From the NCBI GenBank assembly GCA_034521225.1, contig JAXHMR010000008.1:9855-73854 (forward strand): a stretch of DNA of 64,000 nucleotides, in the 5' to 3' direction. The notes beneath the pieces were generated by a model. That model saw only the letters and a list, made by a program, of their open reading frames with translations, was not told the origin of the DNA and searched no databases. Below are positions 30,156-39,441 of the stretch, one piece after another. Position 1 is the stretch's first letter; every line of letters starts with the position of its first letter. The position numbers and the translations under genes were made by a program. This stretch comes from Woeseia sp034521225 (GTDB lineage: Bacteria; Pseudomonadota; Gammaproteobacteria; Steroidobacterales; Woeseiaceae).

Positions 30156-30843
30156 TTACATCTGCCGGAACAGGTGCAAAAATCCGCGGCTGACCGGCAG
30201 CACTTCGTCGCGCCCCTTGAGGTGGATGTTGCCGGTTTCGTTTTCGTTGCGGCTGAAATGGCTGACTTTACGCAGATTGACTACCACGGAGCGCCGCGGC
30301 ACCGCGGCGCGCAGGTAGGTGATCAAGCGATCCAGCACCGATTGGGGCCTGCGCGGAGCGCGATTCTACCAATTCACGCACATTGGCCAGCGTATTGAAC
30401 AGAAAATGCGGTTGTATCTGGGCCTGCAGGAATCGCAGGCGGGCATCAACAGCCGCTCGTTCCAGCTTGCCGCGTTCGCGCTCGAACGCCTGGGCCTGGC
30501 TGCGCACCGACTCGTCGCGTTGGCGCAACAGGGCCGACATGGCAAACCACGGTGCGAACAGCATCCCGGTAACGGTCAAAACCGCGAACCCAAGAAGGCG
30601 CGTGCCGCCCTCCCGGAACGGAAGTACAGCCGTATCGCTGGTGGCCAGGTAATACACCGAAACTGTCAACGGCACCGAGACAGCCACGCCCAGCACCTGC
30701 AACACCCAGCGCGCGAGGCCGGCCGGCAAGCGCCGCGGCCACCGTTCGAAAAACCCGAATACCGACAGGGCAACCAGACCGATAGCCAGGGTACGGGCCA
30801 CTACTGACAGCGTGGAACTTTCGAAAATCACGCTCAGCAACAA
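30156..30843 (-). pseudogene. LytS-type histidine kinase truncated and joined to the C-terminus of a LytTR regulator
   Basis: Four hydrophobic segments (TLAIGLVALSVFGFFERW, LQVLGVAVSVPLTVSVYYLA, LLGFAVLTVTGMLFAPWFAM) lead to LRFLQAQIQPHFLFNTLANV, the phospho-acceptor histidine block of LytS kinases. After LDRLITYLRAAVPR the sequence continues directly as RSVVVNLRKVSHFSRNENET and DEVLPVSRGFLHLFRQM, the end of a LytTR DNA-binding domain. The kinase ATPase domain, the receiver domain and the first half of LytTR are missing. One small indel lies near 30345. The first in-frame start is TTG 30843. A deletion of roughly 1 kb between two adjacent genes explains this; it cannot work as a kinase. Confidence 0.72.
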
Positions 30844-30934
30844 GCCCCAGGCAAGCGAGGTTGATGGATGGTGACTGGATCAACGTCCCCGTACGTACGC
30901 TAGCGAACAGACAAGGGCGAACGCGCGGACTCCA

Positions 30935-31078
30935 ATGACTTCGTCTGATCTGCCATCCACGCCAGTGACCTACGAGCATGATGGTCGTCAATTCGTGGTG
31001 ATGATGGTGGGTGGTCATCATTTCATGCAAACACCAATTGGCGATGCGCTGGTTGCCTATGCGCTGCCCAAGAAGTAA
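30935..31078 (+). pseudogene. C-terminal remnant of a PQQ-dependent dehydrogenase
   Basis: The open frame PSTPVTYEHDGRQFVVMMVG, GGHHFMQTPIGDALVAYALP and a stop at 31076-31078 matches the last 45 residues of PQQ quinoproteins such as membrane glucose dehydrogenase (TPMTYE, RQYVV, GGH, GDALVAFALP). Nothing of the remaining 600 or more residues is present; the frame is closed upstream at 30872. Together with the chimeric kinase next to it, this marks a deletion-prone spot. It could instead be an assembly collapse. Confidence 0.6.
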
Positions 31079-31124
31079 CGTGCGAACGAACCGGCATCGT
31101 GCAATCCCTTGAAGGAATACGATC

Positions 31125-31871
31125 ATGACCCTGAATGAGAAACAGAGAGCCCTGTGTGAGAATCACGACTTCGACTTCTCCGACCTGAAGGCGCTTTACA
31201 TCAACTGTACGTTGAAGCCATCGCCGGAACTTTCCCACACCGAGGCGTTGATGAAAGTCTCGGAAGAGATCATGGCGGCCAACAGCGTGTCGACGGAAAC
31301 GGTCCGGGCGGTGGATCTGACGCTGCCGCCCGGGGTGTATCCCGATATGCGCGAACAGGGTTTCGAACACGACGACTGGCCGTCGCTGTGTGAAAAGGTC
31401 ATGGCTTCGAACATCCTCGTCGTCGGCACGCCGATCTGGCTGGGCGAAGAGTCGTCGGTCTGCCGGCGTATCATCGAACGGCTGTACGCCGAATCCGGCA
31501 AGCTCAACGACAGCAATCAGTCAATCTATTACGGTCGCACGGGCGGCTGCGTCATTACGGGCAATGAAGACGGCGTCAAACACTGTTCGATGTCCATCCT
31601 GTACGCGCTGCAACATCTCGGTTACACCATCCCGCCGCAGGCGGACGCCGGTTGGATTGGTGAGGCCGGTCCGGGCCCATCTTACGGTGACGAGGAGTCC
31701 GGCGGGCCGCAAAACGACTTCACCCAGCGCAACACCACGTTCATGACCTGGAACCTGATGCACATGGCGCGACTACTCAAGGATGCTGGCGGCATTCCCG
31801 CGCACGGCAACGACCGCAAAGCATGGACCGCCGGCTGCCGTTTCGACCATCCTAACCCAGATTATCGCTGA
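31125..31871 (+). CDS. flavodoxin-fold NAD(P)H-dependent oxidoreductase
   Basis: An intact 248-residue protein with GAAGGA eight bases before its ATG. The first strand LKALYINCTLKPSPELSHTE is the phosphate-binding loop of the NADPH-dependent FMN reductase/flavodoxin family, and SNILVVGTPIWLGEESSVCR is the second FMN contact. GRTGGCVITGNEDGVKHCSM is the third. It has no signal peptide, so it is cytosolic, likely reducing quinones or other acceptors with NAD(P)H. No clear operon partners. Confidence 0.85.
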   Translation: MTLNEKQRALCENHDFDFSDLKALYINCTLKPSPELSHTEALMKVSEEIMAANSVSTETVRAVDLTLPPGVYPDMREQGFEHDDWPSLCEKVMASNILVVGTPIWLGEESSVCRRIIERLYAESGKLNDSNQSIYYGRTGGCVITGNEDGVKHCSMSILYALQHLGYTIPPQADAGWIGEAGPGPSYGDEESGGPQNDFTQRNTTFMTWNLMHMARLLKDAGGIPAHGNDRKAWTAGCRFDHPNPDYR

Positions 31872-32073
31872 AACACGCCTCGCGTTCTCACTCGCTTAAC
31901 AAGGCCGCCACCTGTCCTGTCCCGGGAAAGGTTCTACGTTTAGTTCCGCTCCATCCGTCTCTTGGTGGGCGGTTGCATCCTGTTTGGCATGGCCCTGAAA
32001 ACAACCCACGGTTGGCAACGCAAGGTCGTTCAGTTCGTTACAATCACCGCGGATTTCAACAGACGGTGCTCCT

Positions 32074-32667
32074 GTGTCCATACAGTCCCTGGTCGGTTTT
32101 GCGGTTGCGTTGTTCGCCCTGTCAGCTCTCACCGAGCCACTGGCGCGATGGATGCGTCTGCCGCAGACATTGCTCCTGGTCGTGTTCGGTGCGATCGGCG
32201 CATTCGTTGTTACCGACGTGTTGGACATGGATACAGGCCTGCGGGCGGCCAACTTTCCCGGAGTGAGTCACGCGCTGGTGTCGCTGGTCATGGCCTACGG
32301 CACTTTCCTGCTGGCGGAGTCCCTGCTGGAAGTGTCCGGCATCATGGCCACTTTGCTTGCCGTACTGCTGGCCCGCCTGATCATGGTCTTCGGAGCATCG
32401 CCGCTGCTTAACGCCATCGCGCGCGAGCCCCTGCCAATCGGCCATCAGGCTGTTATTGCCTGGGGCGGCCTGCGTGGAGCCGTCACCCTGGCCCTGGCTC
32501 TGGCATTGCCCACCAGTCTGGACTATTGGTGGACGATTCAATCCATGGCGTTCGGGGTAGTGCTGTTTACCCTGTTCGTGCAGGCACCGACCATGCCATG
32601 GCTCATCCGCCGCGCCGGCGTTCCACAGAGCGAGAACGATGATGAGCCGCACGAGGGCTCTGCGTGA
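32074..32667 (+). CDS. Na+/H+ antiporter (CPA1/NhaP-type), internally shortened
   Basis: Residues 1-60 are the N-terminal helices of a CPA1 exchanger (LLLVVFGAIGAFVVTDVLDM). The sequence then jumps to ALVSLVMAYGTFLLAESLLE, and after SGIMATLL straight to LARLIMVFGASPLL and HQAVIAWGGLRGAVTLALAL, the conserved late-core GGLRGAV block. Full-length relatives have 400 or more residues with an FNDATA-type core; this product has 197 and lacks it. The frame stays open across both joins. The stop overlaps the patatin start (GTGA). It is probably inactive as a transporter, or an assembly deletion. Confidence 0.72.
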   Translation: MSIQSLVGFAVALFALSALTEPLARWMRLPQTLLLVVFGAIGAFVVTDVLDMDTGLRAANFPGVSHALVSLVMAYGTFLLAESLLEVSGIMATLLAVLLARLIMVFGASPLLNAIAREPLPIGHQAVIAWGGLRGAVTLALALALPTSLDYWWTIQSMAFGVVLFTLFVQAPTMPWLIRRAGVPQSENDDEPHEGSA

Positions 32668-33789
32668 GCACCGTCCGCGGCAAGCCGGCCCTCATGCTGC
32701 CCGGCGGTGGTGCCCGCGGCGCCTATCAGGTTGGCGTGATCAAGGCGCTGATGGATTACCTGCCGGGCGCCGAGTCCCCGTTTCCGATTATCGCCGGGAC
32801 ATCCGCAGGTGCCATCAATGCGGCCGTCATGGCCAGTCATGCGGACAACTTCCGGGAAGGTGCAGCAAGCCTGGAACTGTTCTGGGCGACGCTGCAATCC
32901 GGGCAGGTCTTCAAGGCCGGTTGGCGGCACAATCTGACCACCGGTCTGCACTGGCTGGCAGCCATGACCCTGGGCGGGCTGGGCATCGCCAATCCACGTT
33001 CGCTGCTCGACACCGCTCCGCTGCAGGAGCTACTCGAGCGGGAAGTCTACACGGCCGGCATTGCTGAATGCCTCGAGCGCGGAATGCTGGAGGCCCTGTT
33101 GGTGACTGCCTCCGGGTACTCCACGAGCCGGGCGGTAACATTCTTCCAGACCGCCCGCCCTATGCCGGGGTGGGATGTCCCCAGGCGAACCGGCACGCCC
33201 ACGCGAATTGCAGCCGAACACCTCATGGCCAGCGCTGCCCTGCCCCTGCTGTTTCCGGCGATCCGCATCGGCCATGAGTACTTCGGCGACGGCGGCATGC
33301 GTCACGTAGCCCCGCTCAGCCCGCCCATTCGCCTGGGGGCGGATCGGCTGTTGATCATCGGTACCCGGGAGGAAACACCGGATCCGGAGCCGAACCGAAG
33401 ATGCCTGCTATCCTGAGATCGGTGACATCGGCGGCTATCTACTCGACGTGATCTTCATGGACTATCTGGCCAACGACCTGGCCAGGCTGCACCGCATTAA
33501 CAAGACCCTGTCCCTGATGAGTGAAAGTCAACGTGCCGACAGCGGTCTGCGCATCGTCGAAGCGCTGCAGATCAACCCGTCGCAGGATCTGCGGGAGATC
33601 GCGGCGCGGCACATGCACCGAATGCCCCGGAGTGTGCGCACCCTGCTGCGCGGCGTGGGTGTCTGGGGTCCGGGACGGCTCCCCAGCTACCTGCTGTTTG
33701 AAGGGGAGTTCTGCCGGGAACTGATCGAGCTCGGCTACCGGGACGGTCTGAACGCCCGCGCCGATGTGGAGCGGCTGCTGTCTGCCTGA
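32664..33789 (+). CDS. patatin-like phospholipase (one frameshift)
   Basis: The GTG start overlaps the previous stop. ALMLPGGGARGAYQVGVIKA holds the oxyanion GGGxRG, IIAGTSAGAINAAVMAS the GxSxG nucleophile, and EYFGDGGMRHVAPLSPPIRL the DGG catalytic aspartate, so all patatin residues are present. An indel near 33395 is followed by YPEIGDIGGYLLDVIFMDYL and a helical C-terminus to 33789, about 375 residues. It is a predicted cytosolic serine lipase acting on phospholipid acyl chains. A second, unrelated patatin lies 1.1 kb downstream. Confidence 0.88.
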
Positions 33790-33899
33790 CCTGTCATGGT
33801 GGATCTGCGGATTTCTTAGCTCCTGTCCGCTAATGCGCCGCCGGTCGGAAAAACGCGCCATGTAATAAGTAATGCTTCCCTCGGGTCGTACTTATAAGC

Positions 33900-34925
33900 A
33901 TGAATACGGATTCAAACCGAAAAGCTGAAGCAGTCATGAGCGACGTGAAACTTACAGCAGGATACCGCGCGTTAATCCGTGCACAGCCAGTGCTCGTGAT
34001 GATGCTTGTGCTTACTCTCGGTACCGGCGGCGTCGCCTATGGCGCAGAAAAAAACGGCTTCGATTTGCAAGCGTCGCTGGTACCCGGCAAACGAGATACT
34101 GCGGGCGGGCCTCCCAGAGATGGTATACCGGCGCTGGACCGTCCGAAGTTCGTGAAGGCGGAAGACGCGAGCTTTCTTGAGCCAGAAGACAGGGTGCTCG
34201 GCATTCGAGTAAAAGGCGTTGCCCGCGCATACCCGATAAAGATTTTGAATTATCACGAAATTGTCAATGATCGACCAGGCGGCGAGGCTGTTGTCGTCAC
34301 CTATTGTCCGTTGTGTGGATCGGGTATGGCGTTCGCTGCCGAAGTTGACGACAGTATACTGACCTTTGGTGTATCCGGTCTTTTGTACAATAGCGATGTA
34401 TTGTTATTCGATCGACAAACGGAATCGCTATGGTCGCAACTTTCCCGGCAAGCAGTTACTGGCGCACTTAAGGGCGAGATGTTGCAGTCGCTACCCGTGA
34501 CGCATACGACATGGCGTGACTGGCGCGAACGCCACCCCGATACCGATGTGCTGTCGACCCGAACCGGCCACATTCGGAATTACGATGTGGATCCCTATCC
34601 GAATTACGGTAGCGATGGCCGCATCTATTTTCCGGTTGCAAAAGAGGATTCCCGATACCCTCGCAAGGCCATCGTCATGGGCCTTGAAATTGACGGGCAT
34701 TTCAAGGCGTATCCTTTCGTTGAACTGGCGGCCGGACCGGCAAGATTTCGGGACGAATTTAAAGGGCGCGCAGTAGAAATTGTCTTCGATGAAGAAAACC
34801 AGACGGCAAGCGCGACTAACGACGATGGTAATGAACTACCAACCGTACTGGCGTTCTGGTTTGCCTGGTATGCCTTTCATCCTGATACGGCCGTGTACCA
34901 GGCTGGTGCGACATACGATAACTGA
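33900..34925 (+). CDS. DUF3179 domain-containing exported protein
   Basis: An intact 341-residue protein. A hydrophobic segment near residues 28-48 (VLVMMLVLTLGTGGVAYGAE) acts as signal peptide or anchor. The domain has VKGVARAYPIKILNYHEIVN, VVTYCPLCGSGMAF and LTFGVSGLLYNSDVLLFDRQ, the hallmark of DUF3179, a family of unknown function with a conserved CPLC pair. MSDVK at residue 13 is an alternative start. No operon partner is evident. Confidence 0.85.
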   Translation: MNTDSNRKAEAVMSDVKLTAGYRALIRAQPVLVMMLVLTLGTGGVAYGAEKNGFDLQASLVPGKRDTAGGPPRDGIPALDRPKFVKAEDASFLEPEDRVLGIRVKGVARAYPIKILNYHEIVNDRPGGEAVVVTYCPLCGSGMAFAAEVDDSILTFGVSGLLYNSDVLLFDRQTESLWSQLSRQAVTGALKGEMLQSLPVTHTTWRDWRERHPDTDVLSTRTGHIRNYDVDPYPNYGSDGRIYFPVAKEDSRYPRKAIVMGLEIDGHFKAYPFVELAAGPARFRDEFKGRAVEIVFDEENQTASATNDDGNELPTVLAFWFAWYAFHPDTAVYQAGATYDN

Positions 34926-34948
34926 CCTGGTTGCGTTGTAGTAAGCCA

Positions 34949-36378
34949 ATGATGCATCCGCACCGCAGAAGTGCCAGGCACCGAAAATCGGGGTTTGCTG
35001 CTGTGGTCACGCTGGCGTTCCTGGCAGGTGGCTGCTCAACGCATACCCTGAATACCAGGCTTGACGAGAACCACGCCACCCCGGCGTATGATTTTGAATC
35101 GCGGCTGCCCGACAACGACGACCGGCTTTTTGTCGTGCTTGCTTTCTCCGGCGGCGGCACCCGGGCAGCGGCGCTGTCTTATGGTGTGATGGATGCGCTA
35201 CGGGACGAGCACATTATGATCGACGGCCAGCGCAGCCGGTTACTGGATCAGGTCGATGTGATTTCCGCGGTTTCCGGTGGCAGCTACACAGCGGCTTATT
35301 ATGGCCTGTTCGGAGACCGTTTATTCGAGGACTTCGAGGCGCGTTTTCTCCGTCGCAACTGGCCACGCACTTACGGCTGGATGCTCGCCAATCCGTTCAA
35401 TTGGGCAAAACTTGTTTCTCCGAATTTTAACCGTTCCGATCTGATGGCCGGGTATCTGGACAAGCGAATCTTTGACGGGAAAACGTTTGCCGACCTGTCC
35501 CGGGGAACTCGCCCCTTCGTCATCATCAACGCCACGGATCTGAACAATTCGCTGACCTTCAGCTTTATCCAGCAACAGTTTGACCTGCTCTGTTCGGACC
35601 TTGACGTCTATCCCGTTGCCAACGCCGTTATGGCTTCGTCCACTGTGCCGCCCGCATTCGCACCGGTCAGGCTTCGCAATTATTCCGGTTGCCAGTCGAA
35701 AACAAACCCTGGATCAGCCAGGCCCTGCAAGCCCGCAACCTGCTGTCGCGGAAGTTTGCCGTCGCCCAGGGAGTTTCCCGTTATCTTGACCACAAAAATA
35801 TGCCCTATCTCAACCTGGCAGACGGAGGCATCACCGACAATATCGGCGTGCGCGGTTCCATGATGAGCCCGATTGCCCATCACGGTGATGTAATGAGAAT
35901 GGCCGGTGCCTTTTCCGAACAGGCACTCGCCAGGGTTGAGAGGGTGCTTGTTGTTCTGGTGAACGCCCAGGTTTACCCGCCCTATCCCTGGGCGCTCTCT
36001 GGCAAGGAACCGGGGACGTTCGACACCCTGACAGCCTCGTTCGACGCGGCAGTCAACACGCTTACCACTGAAAACATTGCGCAGGCACGGAGGGAGTTTC
36101 TGGCGTGGGGCGAAAATATCAATCTGCATCGCGCTCCGGAAAAACCGCCTGTCACTGTTTATTTTTCAACCCTGACATTTGATCAGGTGGAAGATCCCGC
36201 CAGGCGGGAACAGTACCATTCGCTTCCAACGGCAGCTTTGAGCCCAGGCCAGGTCCACGACCTGAAGAAACTCGGTGGCGAACTTCTCCATCAATCACGA
36301 CCCTTTCAGAAATTTATGGCCCAAACAGAAAGCGCAACCAATGGGATAGCGAAGACTAAAACCGATACCCAGCCATAA
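34949..36378 (+). CDS. patatin-like phospholipase lipoprotein (one frameshift)
   Basis: The signal sequence VVTLAFLAGGCSTHTLNTRL has a lipobox (AGGC), so the mature protein is a lipoprotein. Patatin motifs: VLAFSGGGTRAAALSYGVMD (oxyanion hole), ISAVSGGSYTAAYYGLFGD (nucleophile serine) and LADGGITDNIGVRG (DGG). An indel near 35690 separates the two halves; the stop is at 36376-36378, about 476 residues. ATG 34949 is immediately followed by a second ATG. It probably acts on phospholipids in the envelope. Distinct from the cytosolic patatin at 32664. Confidence 0.86.
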
Positions 36379-36620
36379 ACGAGCCGAAGCTGTTTCCTGG
36401 ATCTTCACTGGATGGAGGGTAGTTCGGGTTCGCTTGCTCCGCTCGGTTCAGGATCAGTCGAGGGTCGGTGCGATTCTCGATACCTGAGACCGGGTTCGCG
36501 GTTTCTTCCAGCAATATCGTTATGCTTCCTGTTGATAGCGGCCCCTCACCAGAAACCGCCTTCCATGCTGCCGGTCCATCGGCGCCCGAAAAAAGTTATG
36601 GCGACAAGAGTAAATACATA

Positions 36621-39173
36621 GTGGCTACTATCCTGATCATCGACGACCTGATCACCAATCGTGCGTCGCTGGCGGACATCCTCATCGAGGCAGGTCACCA
36701 GGTGGTCGAAGCGGACGACGGCGCGACCGGGCTGGCGGCGGCCGTGGCGAACCGTCCGGATCTGGTGATCACCGACGTGCTGATGCCGGGGATCGATGGC
36801 TATGAACTGGTGAGGCGGCTCCGAGCTGAGCCACGGACAAGCGACATCCCGGTCGTGTTCTACACCGCGCCTTATGGAGAACTTGAAGCGCGAGTGGCGG
36901 CGAAGGCCGCCGGCATCCCCTACGTGCTGACCAAGCCGCCATTGGCGGCGGAAGCGCTGAACATCGTGGCACTGGCCCTGGCCGGCAACTCGATGGAGGA
37001 GGCGCTCGAGGCCGCGGAGCTCGATCACGAACAGCTGCGGCTGCTCGGCGATCGGCGCTCTCAATCGCCGGAAGACCTGCGCACCGCCAACGTGCGGCTG
37101 CGCGCGCTGATCAACATCGGACTCGATTTCGCGTCGCAGCGCGACTCTGATCACCGTTTGCAGCGCTTGTGCACGGCAGTGCACGACCTGTATTGCCCCA
37201 CTTACGTGACGCTTGGCCTGCTCGAGCGTGGCGAGGGCTCTGTCGACCGCGTTGGCCGTGTCGTCGTCTCAGGAGTGGAAGCAGGACCCTGGATTGCCGA
37301 GGGCAACCCGCTCGCGGGAATCTTTGCCACCGTGGTACGCACCCACCGCGCCGCCCGCGGCACCAGCCCCGACGGCGAGGACGCCTTCCCCGGAAGCCAC
37401 CCGGCCGTTAAAGCCTACTTGATCGTACCGGTCGCATCGCTAGCACGCGTCTACGGCTGGATCTGCCTGGTTGGCAACGAAGGCGTGGCGTTCAGCGAGG
37501 AAGAGGAGCAGCAGCTAATGGCGCTGGCCGGGCAGGTCGGACGTATCTACGAGCTTGAGCACCAGGTCAGTGAGCGTCTCCAGGCCGAAACGGCGTTGCG
37601 GCAAAGCGAGCGTCTCAATCACAACCTGCTGGAACACCTCCCGCACGGCATCATCGTCAAGGATCGCAACTCCATCATCCGGTTCTGCAACAGCAGCTAC
37701 GCCGCCGACCTCAGCCTGACGGTCGCGGAGGTGGTGGGCAAAGACGCCTCTGCGTTCCAACCTGCGGAACTGGCCGACGCCTGCAGTGCGGATGACCAGG
37801 AAGTGATGGCGACCGGCGTTACAAAGCACAACGAAGAGCGCTATGAAGTAGACGGAAAGACGCGCTGGGTACACACGATCAGGGTGCCGTTTCGCGACAA
37901 GCAGGACGAGATCACCGGATTGTTGCTGGTTTTCGAAGACATCACCGAACGGCGGCTACTCGAACAACAGTCTCAGCAGAGCCAGAAGATGGCGGCCGTC
38001 GGCCAGCTCGCTGGAGGGATCGCCCACGACTTCAACAACCTGCTGACCGCGATCCTCGGCTATTGCGAACTGCTCGTCACTAATGCTGAGGTGCCGGAAC
38101 CGGCACGGGAGGACATCGCCGAGATCCATAAGGCGGGCATGAGCGCCGCGCGCCTTACCAGGCAGCTGCTGGCGTTCAGCCGCAAGGAAATCATCGAGCC
38201 CACCAGTCTCGACCTCAGCAGCGTGGTTGCCGACCTGCGGCCGATACTCGGTCGCCTGATCCGGGAGGACGTGAAAATTCTCGTCGGATTAAAGCCGGAG
38301 CTTGACCCGGTGATTGCCGATCGCGGCCAGATCGAACAGATCGTCATTAACATGGCGATCAACGCCAGTGACGCCATGCCGATGGGCGGGACACTGACCA
38401 TCGAGACCGACAATGTCGAACTCGACGAGGAATATGCGCGGACCCACGAGTCAGTCACCGCCGGGCCGCACGTCGCATTAACGATCACTGACAGCGGCTG
38501 CGGCATGACGGCGGCGGTGCAGGCGCGGATTTTCGAGCCGTTCTTCACGACCAAGCCAGTCGGTCAAGGCACCGGGCTGGGACTGGCGAGCGTCCATGGC
38601 ATCGCCGGGCAGGTCGGCGGCAGCATTGCCCTGGACAGCGAAATCGGCCACGGCACTTCTTTTACCGTCTACTTCCCGCGCGCCACCGCCGATACGACGA
38701 CCGCCGAGACGCCGGTGGTCCCGGTTGAGGACCTGACGGGAACGGAAACACTGCTGGTGGTCGAGGACGCCGCCGAACTTAGAAGCCTGACGAGCCGGTT
38801 GCTGAAAGGGATGGGGTACACGGTCCTCGTCGCGGACGGCGCTGAAGAAGCACTGCGCCTGATCGCGGATAATCCCTCCATCGACCTCGTACTGACCGAC
38901 GTCGTGATGCCTGACGCCAGTGGACCCGAGTTGATCCGGAGTGCTATCGAGAGCCGTCCGGACCTGAAAGTGGTGTACATGTCCGGCTATACCGAAGACA
39001 CCATCGTTCAGCACGGCGTGCTGCTCCCGGGTATCGCATTCCTGCCCAAGCCGTTTACCACCGAGGCCCTGGGCCGCAAGATTCGTATGGCGCTCGATGG
39101 CTCGGTGCCGAACGCACTGCCGCCGGCAGTGCCATGGGATGATGAGGTCGAACCGATGATCGCTCAGCGATAA
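36621..39173 (+). CDS. hybrid sensor histidine kinase, REC-GAF-PAS-HisKA-HATPase-REC
   Basis: An intact 850-residue soluble kinase from GTG 36621; the frame is open to 36468, an alternative start. In order: receiver domain (ATILIIDDL, aspartate in VITDVLMPG), a GAF-like region about 150-300, a PAS domain about 325-445 (LPHGIIVKDRNSIIRFCN), HisKA with the phospho-histidine near residue 468 (QLAGGIAHDFNNLLTAILGY), HATPase (MAINASDAMPMGG, GTGLGLASVHGIAGQVGG) and a final receiver (LVLTDVVMPDASG, FLPKPFTT). There is no transmembrane segment, so it senses a cytosolic cue. No response regulator lies beside it; the terminal receiver may pass phosphate to a distant partner. Confidence 0.9.
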   Translation: MATILIIDDLITNRASLADILIEAGHQVVEADDGATGLAAAVANRPDLVITDVLMPGIDGYELVRRLRAEPRTSDIPVVFYTAPYGELEARVAAKAAGIPYVLTKPPLAAEALNIVALALAGNSMEEALEAAELDHEQLRLLGDRRSQSPEDLRTANVRLRALINIGLDFASQRDSDHRLQRLCTAVHDLYCPTYVTLGLLERGEGSVDRVGRVVVSGVEAGPWIAEGNPLAGIFATVVRTHRAARGTSPDGEDAFPGSHPAVKAYLIVPVASLARVYGWICLVGNEGVAFSEEEEQQLMALAGQVGRIYELEHQVSERLQAETALRQSERLNHNLLEHLPHGIIVKDRNSIIRFCNSSYAADLSLTVAEVVGKDASAFQPAELADACSADDQEVMATGVTKHNEERYEVDGKTRWVHTIRVPFRDKQDEITGLLLVFEDITERRLLEQQSQQSQKMAAVGQLAGGIAHDFNNLLTAILGYCELLVTNAEVPEPAREDIAEIHKAGMSAARLTRQLLAFSRKEIIEPTSLDLSSVVADLRPILGRLIREDVKILVGLKPELDPVIADRGQIEQIVINMAINASDAMPMGGTLTIETDNVELDEEYARTHESVTAGPHVALTITDSGCGMTAAVQARIFEPFFTTKPVGQGTGLGLASVHGIAGQVGGSIALDSEIGHGTSFTVYFPRATADTTTAETPVVPVEDLTGTETLLVVEDAAELRSLTSRLLKGMGYTVLVADGAEEALRLIADNPSIDLVLTDVVMPDASGPELIRSAIESRPDLKVVYMSGYTEDTIVQHGVLLPGIAFLPKPFTTEALGRKIRMALDGSVPNALPPAVPWDDEVEPMIAQR

Positions 39174-39441
39174 TCGGTTCGAGCACGAAGGAACGGCCGA
39201 TTTAAAGGATGAACTCGGGCAGAGATGGCGTCCGGCAGCGTGTGTACGTCACAACCCGATGATCCCGCGAATCGGTGAGATATCTTTCCAAGGGCATCGG
39301 ACTGGCTCCTGGGAGCGAGGATCACTTTGCGCTGTCTCCAGCGTCGCATAATTCCCGGAAATATAAGGATTTTCAGTTTGTCGGGCCGCCGCGAACTGGT
39401 TATAATAACAGGCCTGTATAAAACACCAGTCAGGTGCTGCT

